Notes: a model not told the origin generated them from the sequence alone. A stretch of 64,000 nt of DNA from Desulfonema magnum (GCF_017377395.1 NZ_CP061800.1:248001-312000), one strand, 5' to 3'. Positions 45,767-54,800 are shown, numbered from the stretch's first letter. A program made the numbers and translations.

Positions 45767-46156
45767 CATTCTGATTTAACCGGCCCGCTTTTAAGAATGA
45801 ATTTGGAGATTGGAAGGTTGGGAATGAAAAATAAATAATATTTATGCCCCTCATGGTCAGCTTCTGTGAATATCCGTGACCAGCAAGTCATAATGATCTT
45901 TGCGAGCTTTAAATGCTATTCCCGTGAAAGCAGGAATCCATGATAGCCTTTATATAAAACCATGAGCCTGTGTGACATTGAAAAGTTCGGGCTACGACAG
46001 GAATATTTTAATTTCCTTGCGATCAAAACATCATACGAGAGGCATGAAATACAGGCTCTCGTCAGAATGGCAGAACTGGTTAAGTGACTCAGATATTAAT
46101 CCTTAGAAATTATAAACCGATTTCTAATTTCCGATTTCAAGAAAGAAGGGATTTCA
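45767..46156. other. intergenic, one tiny doubtful frame
   Basis: Contains decayed palindromic words (ATTCCCGTGAAAGCAGGAAT near 45922). A 41-codon frame at 45962-46087 (starts MSLCDIEKFGLRQEYF, ends MAELVK) has reasonable composition but no ribosome binding site. AAAGAAGGGATTTCA before 46157 serves the phosphatase gene. Confidence 0.3.
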
Positions 46157-46981
46157 ATGGTAATTGTTGAATCGGCAGGTATTACCGATGTAGGCAGAAA
46201 GCGGAAGGGCAACGAAGATTCCTTGTTTATGGACGACGAACTGGCACTTTATGTGGTAGCCGACGGTATGGGAGGACACCAGGCCGGAGAAGTCGCCAGC
46301 AGTCTGGTGGTAGAAACCATGGGAGATTACATGAGGCAGTTCAGGGAAAATCCGGATACGGAAGAACCGGCCAGTGGTGACAATACGTTTTCCAAGGAGG
46401 CCAATCGGCTCATTTCCGGTATCTGTCTGTCAAATGAAGTGGTCCACGACCTTTCCAACAGCAAATCTTCCTATCGGGGCATGGGATCTACGGTTTCGGC
46501 AGTTTGTTTCACCGTTGATGATACTTTCATCGCAAGTAATGTGGGGGACAGCCCGATTTACCTGATTCGAAACGGCGCGATAAAAACCTTATCTGTACCG
46601 CACACTGTTATTGCGGAACATATGGCGCTTCATCCCAACGGACCCAGGCGGTTTGGAAAAGCCTTCAGCCATATGCTCACCCGGGCCATGGGGATTGAAA
46701 AAATAGTAAGGCCTGATACATGTGAGGATCAGTGCTTTAAAAATGATATGCTGGTGATCGCTTCTGACGGCTTAAGCGATAAGGTCAAACCCAAAGAGGT
46801 TCTCTATGTGGTAAAAGACAGATCTCCGGACAAATGCTGTCAGATGCTTGTAGACATGGCCAACGAACGCGGAGGGGAAGATAATATAACCGTTATTGTG
46901 CTAAAGGTGAAAGCAATTAAACATGAAAAAACCGGAATTGCGGGGTTTTTCTCGCGGTTTGTGGACGGAATGAAGGACTGA
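46157..46981 (+). CDS. PP2C-type protein phosphatase (Stp-like)
   Basis: 274-residue cytoplasmic metal-dependent Ser/Thr phosphatase. Motifs in order: RKRKGNEDSLFMDDE (about 14-28), VVADGMGGHQAGEVAS (about 33-48), GMGSTVSAVCF (about 112), NVGDSPIYLIRNG (about 128), ASDGLSDKV (about 202) and GGEDNITVIVLKV (about 237-249). The metal-binding aspartates are all present. It should reverse phosphorylation by the adjacent CHASE2 kinase. Same strand, 390 bases downstream of it, followed by the FHA gene. Confidence 0.93.
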   Translation: MVIVESAGITDVGRKRKGNEDSLFMDDELALYVVADGMGGHQAGEVASSLVVETMGDYMRQFRENPDTEEPASGDNTFSKEANRLISGICLSNEVVHDLSNSKSSYRGMGSTVSAVCFTVDDTFIASNVGDSPIYLIRNGAIKTLSVPHTVIAEHMALHPNGPRRFGKAFSHMLTRAMGIEKIVRPDTCEDQCFKNDMLVIASDGLSDKVKPKEVLYVVKDRSPDKCCQMLVDMANERGGEDNITVIVLKVKAIKHEKTGIAGFFSRFVDGMKD

Positions 46982-47308
46982 TATCTGAATAACATTCCGA
47001 TTTTGATAAATAATTTATCCCATATGGAAATATAGGAACGCCCGGAAGGATAACTTGTTTATACCTCAGTCCTGAGTGCTGACCCCCGTAAACACACCGC
47101 TGGTTATGCTGAGAAGGCGTGCTGAAATGAAAGTGGCACACTTGTATTCAAATGCCGGATGCCTGGTTATAGCGGTCTGTACGGAGTAATCTTAGTATTG
47201 CGTACTACGAGTAAGGAATGATGTGCGCCAGAAGAGGTGCCGCGTGTTGAAGAAACCGTAAACCGCAGCTCGTAACGTGTAACTTGATAAAGAGAGGGAT
47301 TTTTTGCG
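46982..47308. other. intergenic, nothing recognised
   Basis: No frame, hairpin or repeat of note apart from short words like GTATTGCGTACTACG near 47196. GATAAAGAGAGGGA at 47286 is the ribosome binding site for the FHA gene. Confidence 0.35.
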
Positions 47309-48022
47309 ATGCCAACTTTGACACTTAAATTTAAAAAGGATTCAACAAAAATCAGGGAATATAAACTTGAAAGGGGACAGTCTGTCAGCATCGGACGGCT
47401 GGACAGTAACGATATCGTCATTGAAAACCTTGCAGTTTCGGGACACCATGCAAAAATTGACTGGGCAGGCAATGGCTTTTTGCTGACTGATCTGAAAAGC
47501 AAAAATGGTACATTTGTAAATGATCAGCTTGCCATTTCTCATTGGCTCAAGGGTAAGGATGTCATCACCATTGGCAAACATGTCCTTATTTTCGAATATG
47601 CTCAGGGAGAAGTTCAGCCGGATATGGGAGATAAGGCAATGAGCGAAACCATGGTGATGGATACTGGCAAATACCGGTCCATGCTGGCCAAAAATGTTTC
47701 AAATATAGCGGCCCAGGCTGGTGAGACAGAGAAATTAGGGATTTTGTCTTTCCTGTCCGGAGGTGACGGTGAGGTGGAACTCAGCAAGAAGCTGACCAAG
47801 CTGGGAAAAAACGCTTCTTCGGATATTGTGCTGAAAGGCTTTATGGTGGGGCAGACGGCCGCGACCATCAGCAAACGTCCTGACGGCTATTATCTCAGCT
47901 ATGTGGGAGGAATTTCAAAACCAAAGGTGAACGGCAAAGCCGTAAAAGAGTCCGTCAGCCTGAAACAGTTTGATGTCATTGAGATCGGGTCAGCCAAGAT
48001 GCAGTTTATTCATAAAAGCTGA
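47309..48022 (+). CDS. Double FHA-domain protein
   Basis: 237 residues with two forkhead-associated domains, which bind phosphothreonine. FHA 1 (about 20-95): VSIGRLDSNDIVIENLAVSG with the phosphate-contacting Arg, SGHHAKID and SKNGTFVNDQ. Residues 108-145 form a linker containing SETMVMDTGKYR, a possible kinase target. FHA 2 (about 160-235) is divergent: KLGKNASSDIVLKG, TAATISKRPDGYYLSYVGG, PKVNGKAV; the usual RxS...H is altered. Lies between PP2C and VWA-like genes, so it probably reads the kinase's output. Confidence 0.9.
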   Translation: MPTLTLKFKKDSTKIREYKLERGQSVSIGRLDSNDIVIENLAVSGHHAKIDWAGNGFLLTDLKSKNGTFVNDQLAISHWLKGKDVITIGKHVLIFEYAQGEVQPDMGDKAMSETMVMDTGKYRSMLAKNVSNIAAQAGETEKLGILSFLSGGDGEVELSKKLTKLGKNASSDIVLKGFMVGQTAATISKRPDGYYLSYVGGISKPKVNGKAVKESVSLKQFDVIEIGSAKMQFIHKS

Positions 48023-48080
48023 AGCCCGAAATATATTCGAAATCTGATGATTCAATTTCAATATTTCCAGGAAGGGAGAT

Positions 48081-48917
48081 ATGATGGGAGCTTTGTTCAG
48101 GTCAAAAATCTTTTATGTATGCTGTGTTGTCTTTATTACAATTGTCGGTGTCACCACTTTTTTCTATTTTACCGACGAGAGAGTCGCAACAGAGCTGAGA
48201 CAGATCAGGCAGCCGAATCCGAATCTTTTCTATGTGGGAATTGATGTTTCTGCAACGATTGACTCAGACACACTCGCTGATTTTAAGAATAATGTTGTTG
48301 CCCGGCTAAAGAATTTCATCGGAGATGAGGCCGTATCTTACCATGTTTCCAGCTTTGGAAATCCGGGATGCGGAAAAGCATCTTTCATGCGTGTGGTTTC
48401 CACAAAGTCACCTGCGGATGAGACAACTTTCAAATATGATGTTGAGGATAGGATTCAGGCGGTGTCTCCTGCATTGAACCCCCGACCGGGAAGGCCCCTG
48501 ACAACGCCGTTATACTGTCTCCTGAAACAGGTCCTACGAGAAAGGAGCGGAGGAAAGATCATTATTTTTTCAGACTTGCTGAATGAAGAAAGTGACTGTC
48601 CCACAATACCATGCCCCTTTCCTGAAAAAGAAATAACAAAATTCGGAGCAGATAAAAAAGGTCAGATTCTTTTTCTTTATCCGACGCCTCACCCGCAAAA
48701 AGTGGACGAACAGCAGGATTTTATAACAAAAATGCAGAAACTGAGCAACCAAGGCAAAATCAGAGCATTTTTTTACCATATTCCGGATAATCCTGAGAAA
48801 AGATCAAAATTTATGAAATCTCAGTTGCAAAGCGCCATACCCGCGACCACTTTTGAAGTTGTATGGGAAAGAGCCTCCAAAATGATGGACACAATTGTTT
48901 CGGCCGTAAGGGGATGA
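48081..48917 (+). CDS. Membrane-anchored VWA-like protein
   Basis: 278 residues. One N-terminal helix (about 9-29, FYVCCVVFITIVGVTTFFYF), then an alpha/beta domain with a von Willebrand A layout: FYVGIDVSATIDSDTLADFK (about 50-69; DxSxT in place of the MIDAS DxSxS), VSYHVSSFG, RPLTTPLYCLLKQVL, and GGKIIIFSDLLNEESDCP (about 156-173). The Cys pairs (CPTIPCPFP) are unusual. Downstream of the FHA gene in the same run, so a possible effector or scaffold of the phospho-signalling module. Its stop is followed at once by a heptamer tract. Confidence 0.65.
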   Translation: MMGALFRSKIFYVCCVVFITIVGVTTFFYFTDERVATELRQIRQPNPNLFYVGIDVSATIDSDTLADFKNNVVARLKNFIGDEAVSYHVSSFGNPGCGKASFMRVVSTKSPADETTFKYDVEDRIQAVSPALNPRPGRPLTTPLYCLLKQVLRERSGGKIIIFSDLLNEESDCPTIPCPFPEKEITKFGADKKGQILFLYPTPHPQKVDEQQDFITKMQKLSNQGKIRAFFYHIPDNPEKRSKFMKSQLQSAIPATTFEVVWERASKMMDTIVSAVRG

Positions 48918-49078
48918 GACTTGAAACTTGAAACTTGAAACTTGAAACTTGAAACTTGAAACTCGAAACTTGAAACTCGAAACTTGAAACTCGAAACTTG
49001 AAACTTGAAACTCGAAACTTGAAACTCGAAACTCGAAACTGATAGCTGAAAACTGAAGGCTGGAAACTTGAAACTTGT
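48918..49078 (+). repeat. GAAACTT heptamer tandem repeat before alr
   Basis: About eighteen units of GAAACTT or GAAACTC, starting at the VWA-like gene stop and running to the alr start codon. The last GAAACTTGAAACTTG unit supplies the TTG start of alr. TGA occurs repeatedly in the plus direction. Confidence 0.9.
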
Positions 49079-50210
49079 ATGGGCAGAAATTGATTTAAAT
49101 GCCATTGCACATAATGTGCGTGAACTAAAACGTATCATTCGCCCTGAAGTCCGTTTCATGGCAGTTGTAAAAGCAAATGCTTACGGACATGGCGATGTGG
49201 AAGTGACCCGGGAGGTTCTGAAAAACGGCGCGGATTTCCTGGCTGTTGCAAGATTAGATGAAGGTATTCAGCTTAGAAAAGCCGGCTTTGATGCTCCCAT
49301 CCTGATTTTTGGCTATACCCCTCCGACCCACGCCAAAGACCTCATCGAATTCAACCTGATTCAGACCGTTTATTCTTATGAAACAGCAGAAATCCTTTCC
49401 AGGAGTGCGGCTGCACTCGGTAAAAAAATCACGGTTCATCTTAAAATTGATACTGGCATGGGAAGGCTCGGTATGGTGGTCAGTCAGCCTGGAAGAACTT
49501 ATGCAAATCAACAACTGATAACTGAAATCAGGGCTATCTTATCGCTTCGGGGGCTGAAGACGGAAGGAATCTTTACCCATTTTGTGGCTTCTGACAGTTC
49601 GGACAAGTCTTTTTCAGAAAAACAGTTTGAAATATTTAGTTCTTTTTTAAATGAATTACGTCTTGCCGGTATGGATATTCCAATAAAACACGCGGCCAAC
49701 AGCGGCGCTATTATTGATATGCCTGAAACGCATCTGGACATGGTACGCCCCGGGATATCTCTTTACGGCCTGTATCCGTCTCATGAAGTGGATAAAACCC
49801 GTATTGCGCTTAAACCTGCCATGATGCTGAAAGCCAAAGTGGTTCATCTGAAAAAAGTTCCCGCGGGTTTCAATGTCAGTTATGGCATGACTTATGAAAC
49901 CAAAAGACCCACAACCATTGCCACGGTTCCCATCGGATATGCGGACGGCCTCAGCCGTCTGCTCTCTTCTCAGGGGGATATGCTGGTCCGCGGATGCCGT
50001 GCGCCAATTGCGGGCCGGGTATGTATGGATATGACGATGCTTGATGTGGGGCATATTCCGGAGGTCGGGATGGAAGACGAAGTGGTTATTTTCGGAAAAC
50101 AGGGTCATTCATCCATAATGGCTGATGATATTGCGTCAGTTCTTAACACCATCAATTATGAAATTGTGTCAGCGATATCGGAGCGTGTGCCAAGGATTTA
50201 TCTGAGATGA
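49068..50210 (+). CDS. alr: Alanine racemase
   Basis: 380-residue PLP enzyme making D-alanine for peptidoglycan. PLP lysine Lys35 lies in AVVKANAYGHG; the substrate-side Tyr is in NVSYGMTYETKRP (about 271); family stretches WAEIDLNAIAHNV, HLKIDTGMGRLG, RPGISLYGLYP and AGRVCMDMTMLDVG are intact and the length is normal. The only in-frame start before WAEID is TTG at 49068, which belongs to the GAAACTT heptamer tract, with GAAGGCTGGAAAC as the possible ribosome binding site. Its stop directly abuts a palindromic element. Confidence 0.93.
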   Translation: MKLVWAEIDLNAIAHNVRELKRIIRPEVRFMAVVKANAYGHGDVEVTREVLKNGADFLAVARLDEGIQLRKAGFDAPILIFGYTPPTHAKDLIEFNLIQTVYSYETAEILSRSAAALGKKITVHLKIDTGMGRLGMVVSQPGRTYANQQLITEIRAILSLRGLKTEGIFTHFVASDSSDKSFSEKQFEIFSSFLNELRLAGMDIPIKHAANSGAIIDMPETHLDMVRPGISLYGLYPSHEVDKTRIALKPAMMLKAKVVHLKKVPAGFNVSYGMTYETKRPTTIATVPIGYADGLSRLLSSQGDMLVRGCRAPIAGRVCMDMTMLDVGHIPEVGMEDEVVIFGKQGHSSIMADDIASVLNTINYEIVSAISERVPRIYLR

Positions 50211-50360
50211 TAAGTACCTGATCAAAAGTTTTTTATACATCTTGTTTTCCGCGAACCTCGGAGAAACCCGGCTTTTTCCTTCAGGGTCGGCGGATCATTC
50301 CGGGAAAAAAGCCGGGTTTCTTCCCCGGGCGAATATCGAAAACTTATGGTCAGGTACTTA
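50211..50360. mobile_element. 150-bp palindromic element with TA-flanked ends (AGTACC type)
   Basis: Outer TAAGTACCTGATCAAAAG and TTATGGTCAGGTACTTA (inverse ends, including flanking TA), inner arms GAAACCCGGCTTTTTCC and GGAAAAAAGCCGGGTTTC. It begins on the base after the alr stop. Close copy at 62547-62693. Confidence 0.75.
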
Positions 50361-50563
50361 CAACTGAAGCCTTCTCTATCACATACTGAGATGATTTTTG
50401 GAAAAAAATAATCCGGTTCGCAGTTCATTCCTGAATCATCCGAGGTCCTTATTTGCTTAAATGCTGACTGCCATAAATATGCCTCTGGTTTATCCGATTA
50501 TTCGTTTTTTTATTATACGGGTAAGTCATAAAATACCTGACAGATACGACAGGTTATGACAAG

Positions 50564-50605
50564 AAAAGGGATTTTCATGTGAAAGAGTTGAAAATCCTTT
50601 TTTTT
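50564..50605 (+). terminator. hairpin followed by T run
   Basis: GGATTTTCA and TGAAAATCC pair around TGTGAAAGAGT, then eight T. Ends transcription from alr or the element ahead of the binding-protein gene. Confidence 0.75.
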
Positions 50606-50642
50606 ATCATAAATTACGAACCACTGAGATCAGGAGGTTGAT

Positions 50643-51378
50643 ATGAAAAAAAAAATTGAATTTTATTTTTATCTGTCTCATAGCTGGGTTGTTTGCCTTA
50701 TCTGCCCAGGCCCAAAATCAGACTCCGAAGAAAAGTAAAATAATTCTTACGACCCAGAACGTATCGCCGTATGTGATTGTCGATAAAAACGGTACGTTCA
50801 AAGGTTATGCAGCAAACTCTGTACAATATGCATTGAAAAAAATGAAGCGCCCCTATGAAATCAAAATATTTCCATGGAACCGGGCCCAGATGATGGTAAA
50901 GCGAGATATGGCAGATGGTTTTTTTCCAGCTTCACAAAATAATATTCGGGATGAATATGCGGTCATATCAGAGACAATAGCTGAACAAAAATGGAATTGG
51001 TATATGCTGAAATCAAATCCCTCAGACCCTGCGGACCCTCTTTTCAAAGAAAAGGCTACTGTGGGGGGATTTATGGGAACAAACATGTTACAATGGCTAA
51101 AAAAAAATAATTACAATATCAAAGGGAATCCTAACAATTCTGAATCATTACTTAAAATGCTTTTAAACAAACGAATTGACGCAATATTGGCCAACAATAT
51201 GGAAACAGACGAAATCATAAAAAACGAAAAAATAGAGGACAGATTCAAGGTGATCACCTTAAAAGACAAACCAATGGGAATATATTTTTCAAAAATATTT
51301 TTGAAAAAAAATCCCTGTTTTTTAAAAAAATTTAACAAATATGTCCATGAATACAGATCAGGTTTGCTCAAGAAATAA
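50643..51378 (+). CDS. Periplasmic solute-binding protein (SBP family 3), start region shifted by an A10 tract
   Basis: The well-formed frame runs 50656-51378 from TTG (240 residues): hydrophobic signal core NFIFICLIAGLFALSAQAQN, then IILTTQNVSPYVIVDKNGTF, a SBP_bac_3 N-terminal pattern, GYAANSVQYALKKM and ATVGGFMGTNMLQWLKK. A strong start, AGGAGGTTGATATG at 50643, lies one base out of frame, separated by ten A. With nine A it would read MKKKLNFIFICLIAGLFAL, a perfect signal peptide. So the gene is frameshifted, phase-variable, or expressed through slippage. No ABC transporter genes adjoin it. Confidence 0.7.
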
Positions 51379-51450
51379 GCAACATCAGCACATCAAAAAA
51401 ATTCGGGGACTGAGAAGGATTTTCCGACACAGATTTCTGCTTTTCCAAGG

Positions 51451-52214
51451 TCAGTAGATCGAAAAGTTTCCGGACTGTGCGCGGGATAGCAAAGAAACCC
51501 GGCTTTTTCCCGGACGGGGGTACCTCCCATATGCATCAGGCTAAGAATGAGGGACGGCTGCCGGACGGGGTTTGCAACCCATATGCATCAGGCTAAGAAT
51601 GCGGGACGGCTGCCGGACGGGGTTTGCAACCCCGTCCGAAACGTTTGCGGGCGGCGATCCGGAAAATATTCCGGACGGGGTTGCAAACCCCGTCCTGCAA
51701 AATCAGAGTTAATAAAAACAGTAGGTTGTAATCTTAGCCTGATGCATATGGGTTTGCAACCCCGTCCGAAACGTTTGCGGGCGGCGATCCGGAAAATATT
51801 CCGGACGGGGTTGCAAACCCCGTCCTGCAAAATCAGAGTTAATAAAAACAGTAGGTTGTAATCTTAGCCTGATGCATATGGGTTTGCAACCCCGTCCGAA
51901 ACGTTTGCGGGCGGCGATCCGGAAAATATTCCGGACGGGGTTGCAAACCCCGTCCTGCAAAAAAAGGGGCACCTCCCCGCCGGAAAAAGCCGGGTTTCTC
52001 CCCATATGCATCAGGCTAAGATCGTAACTCATTGTTTTTATTAATCCGTGATCTGCCGGACGGGGTTTGCAACCCCGTCCGAAATATTTTCCGACCCCCG
52101 AAAACAAACGTTTCGGACGGGGTTGCAAACCCCGTCCGGCATTCTTAGCCTGATGCATATGGGGTTTCTCCCCCGTCCGTCCTGTGACGGCCCGAAAACT
52201 TTTCGATCTACTGA
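51451..52214. mobile_element. 764-bp composite palindromic island with 130-bp tandem repeats
   Basis: Bounded by TCAGTAGATCGAAAAGTTTC (51451) and AACTTTTCGATCTACTGA (52214), with AGG on both sides (51448-51450, 52215-52217). Inside: a 130-bp unit repeated at 51621, 51751 and, for 80 bases, 51881, each with the stem GGTTTGCAACCCCGTCCG / CGGACGGGGTTGCAAACC; an inverted variant at 52054-52140; ATATGCATCAGGCTAAGA in both orientations; and the GAAACCCGG core near 51494 and 51985. Repeat-derived frames are not real genes. Confidence 0.8.
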
Positions 52215-52265
52215 AGGTGTCCCGGAAGTGCCTGAACGCTTTGATTCAAAAAAAGAGAAACTGAG

Positions 52266-52313
52266 ATGTTCGTAAAAAAAGCGATTGCAAAGGAGAAACA
52301 GAGATGTTCGTAA
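52266..52313 (+). other. 15-codon upstream frame from duplicated start region
   Basis: The block GAGAAAC.GAGATGTTCGTA followed by AAAAAAGCGATTGC occurs twice, 38 bases apart, at ATG 52266 and at the true ATG 52304. The first copy encodes MFVKKAIAKEKQRCS and stops (TAA 52311) just past the real start. Confidence 0.6.
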
Positions 52314-54292
52314 AAAAAGAAGCGATTGCCTTGGCCGGCATTGTTTATTTGTCTTTAATTTTTTATAGTTCAGCCTGCTTCGCGGGCGATATTATACCGA
52401 CAGACCTTAATAAACCTGTTCCTGAAACTTCAAGTATCATTCGCTCAGAAGGCGGCCGTATCTGCACCCGTTCAAACGCGAAAATCATTGCAGGGTCTCA
52501 GCATCTGAATCACCCTGCGGAGATAATCATTCAGGATTATTTCAGAACACTGGAAAAAATTTATTTAAATGCGTCAGATACGCGGCCTTCGGTCTTAGCT
52601 GCTGTCAGAATTATCTTTTACGAAAAAGAACTTTTTCTTCAGGTGACCGTTCCGCTTATAAAATATGTTCAGCCTGCTGCTGAACTGGATGTCGTAAAAC
52701 CAAATCTTACAGGCACATCATGGGCAAAAACAGATATGACCGCCATTGTCGGAGCAGATGGTTTTTCTGCGACATTTGAAGTAAGAAAACAAGGCGCGTA
52801 TGCGGTTTATAATCCTGAACGCAAAGCCTGTCTCAGAGAAAAATTAAGCCAGAAAACTGTCCCGTCAGCTAAAAGCGGAACTTCCCGGGAAGGCGGAGAC
52901 TGGGGGCTGATTTCTGAAAACGAAAAATCTGAAGATAAGATTCCGCTAATCCTCGTACATGGGGATAACAGTTATAAGGTAAAAAACGACAGATGGGGCG
53001 ATTTTTTGAACTGGGTCTCTGACAATTCGGACGTTGATAACACTTATGAAATTTGGCGGTTTCATCATGACACGAGGAAGCGGATCGGTTTTGACGGAAA
53101 CTCAGGCAATGCCAAAGAACTCGGAGACGCCATTACCCGAGAGTTCGGAACAGACAGACACATTCTGCTGTTAGCCCACAGCAGAGGCGGGCTGGTTTCC
53201 AGGGCTTATATGTGCAAATACGGAGACGGAAACCACGGAGACCGGGTTCTCGGACTGGTCACGCTAGCCACTCCTCATCATGGTTCCCCGGGGGCAGTCC
53301 CGGACTGGGGATTGCATACGATTGAAGGAAAATTCAGAGATACAAGCTTGGCGAATATTTTCTACGGATACGATGATGATGCTGTTGTGAATGTCACGGA
53401 TTTCGGAACCATGGAACTGGCATGGGACAATTTTGACGGACCCGAGAATGGAATTCCATATGTTGAATTTTCATTGGAATCACATCTGGGAAATGACCAC
53501 ATCCTTTCCGTCATGGACGCCAATGTGGAAAATCCGAGTCTGGGCGAATCTGAGACAGATGAAACCATTTATATTCCTGATCGTTCATTTGGAACATTGG
53601 AAGAATTAAACCAGGATCAGCGGTATTTCGGTAAAATTATAGCTTATGCCGGTTATGATACTGAACTGGGTGGCTGGGAGGGATCCGTGAATTGGCTGAG
53701 TTTCTCTTTCACAGATCACGTGGGACTTGAGATCGCCACGCATGTGATGGCAGATATGGTGTCAAAAGGAGACATTCAATATTATTTTGTGGCAAATGAC
53801 GGAATGGTTCCGTTACAAAGTGCCTTGTTCTTGAAAAAGGATGCTGCAAACGAACCCGTATATGAAACAGAAAAAGATAATAACTGGTTTGCACCGGATT
53901 CTTATGAAGTCAGACTGAAGGATTTTTCCGCGAGGATGAATTTCAGAAAAGCGGTTCTGTGTCCTGATTACGACCATCTTCATATGATTGAAGGCAAGGG
54001 CGGTTTGTTGTATGACAAGACAGATTACTGGGATCATGTCGCATCCAGTTTGGATGAACTGGCTAAACCATCAGAAACATCTTATGACGGGTTTACTCCT
54101 GAAGTTGTGACCATTTCCGACTCACTGCCTGCATTTTCATCCATCGTTTCTGGTGACAACTGTTTTATTCAAACGGCAAGCAATACATCTCCCATAAAAA
54201 CCGGAAGGCGTTTCAGTCTTCTCGCTATGCCTATATTGCTCATTCTTGCCTTGCAGGGGTTAAGAATTAAAAAATTGAGAATTGGGAATTGA
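52304..54292 (+). CDS. Exported lipase/esterase (PGAP1-like alpha/beta hydrolase)
   Basis: 662 residues. Signal peptide (about 1-28, IVYLSLIFYSSACFAGD), a 180-residue N-terminal region without a known domain, then an alpha/beta hydrolase (about 210-575): IPLILVHGDNSYKV oxyanion region (about 217), nucleophile elbow LLAHSRGGLVS (Ser293), VTLATPHHGSPGAVPDWGLH, and a C-terminal CPDYDHLHMIEGKG (about 552) with a likely catalytic His. A C-terminal helix (FSLLAMPILLILALQGL) and basic tail end in repeat-encoded residues (KKLRIGN). Probably envelope-anchored or surface-exposed. Substrate unknown. Confidence 0.75.
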   Translation: MFVKKEAIALAGIVYLSLIFYSSACFAGDIIPTDLNKPVPETSSIIRSEGGRICTRSNAKIIAGSQHLNHPAEIIIQDYFRTLEKIYLNASDTRPSVLAAVRIIFYEKELFLQVTVPLIKYVQPAAELDVVKPNLTGTSWAKTDMTAIVGADGFSATFEVRKQGAYAVYNPERKACLREKLSQKTVPSAKSGTSREGGDWGLISENEKSEDKIPLILVHGDNSYKVKNDRWGDFLNWVSDNSDVDNTYEIWRFHHDTRKRIGFDGNSGNAKELGDAITREFGTDRHILLLAHSRGGLVSRAYMCKYGDGNHGDRVLGLVTLATPHHGSPGAVPDWGLHTIEGKFRDTSLANIFYGYDDDAVVNVTDFGTMELAWDNFDGPENGIPYVEFSLESHLGNDHILSVMDANVENPSLGESETDETIYIPDRSFGTLEELNQDQRYFGKIIAYAGYDTELGGWEGSVNWLSFSFTDHVGLEIATHVMADMVSKGDIQYYFVANDGMVPLQSALFLKKDAANEPVYETEKDNNWFAPDSYEVRLKDFSARMNFRKAVLCPDYDHLHMIEGKGGLLYDKTDYWDHVASSLDELAKPSETSYDGFTPEVVTISDSLPAFSSIVSGDNCFIQTASNTSPIKTGRRFSLLAMPILLILALQGLRIKKLRIGN

Positions 54293-54364
54293 GAATTGAG
54301 AATTGAGAATTGGGAATTGGGAATTGAGAATTGAGAATTGAGAATTGAGAATTGAGAATTGAGA
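54276..54364 (+). repeat. GAATTGA heptamer tandem repeat at lipase 3' end
   Basis: About twelve units of GAATTGA/GAATTGG. The first supply the last residues and TGA of the lipase gene, as at qrcD (19585). Confidence 0.88.
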
Positions 54365-54662
54365 AAAATCTCATTCCCACGCTTCGCGTGGGAATGCAGT
54401 GCGGACGCTTCGCGTCCTGAACTTCGTCCTTGCGGCCGGAACCTTTGATATCAAAGCATTCCCATACGAAGCGTGGAAACGAAAAACAGGATACACAACT
54501 TCTCTGACCCGGTTCGACCAAAACAGCCTGTCATTCCGTTCGGCTGAGTTCGCCGAACGAAGCCTGGGAAATCAGAAATTCGTTTTTTGGCGATGCCAGG
54601 GTTCCGGGAGCAGTGGATTCCTGTTTTCGCAGGAATGACAGAAAAAAACTTGATCATCGAAA
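54365..54662. repeat. cluster of decayed palindromes
   Basis: Contains CATTCCCACGCTTCGCGTGG hairpin (54374), TTCGGCTGAGTTCGCCGAAC (54539) and the right half of a GATCATC element ending AAACTTGATCATCGA (54660), with the inner CAGGAATGACA also seen at 21764. No coding frame. Confidence 0.5.
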
Positions 54663-54800
54663 TACAGGAACCAAACAACAGAATTATCACATAAAAAAGG
54701 TCTTTTATCCTTATCTGACTGTTCTCAGCCGCTCGAAAATGATTAAAAATGCATGCCCTGTCGTAGTTCCGATTTACTGAATCTTGGCATTACAGAATAT

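Noticed and set aside
48811..49159. Minus-strand frames encoding repeated SSFKF-type peptides
   Set aside because: They are translations of the GAAACTT tract in its stop-free direction and lie opposite the VWA-like and alr genes.
51621..51962. Tandem 130-bp repeats as a CRISPR array
   Set aside because: Repeat units are contiguous and identical with no unique spacers, are far too long, and lie within inverted-repeat boundaries; no cas genes are present.
51531..52158. Frames inside the palindromic island
   Set aside because: All are translations of repeats (recurring MHQAKNAGR and NPVRN peptides) without gene signals.
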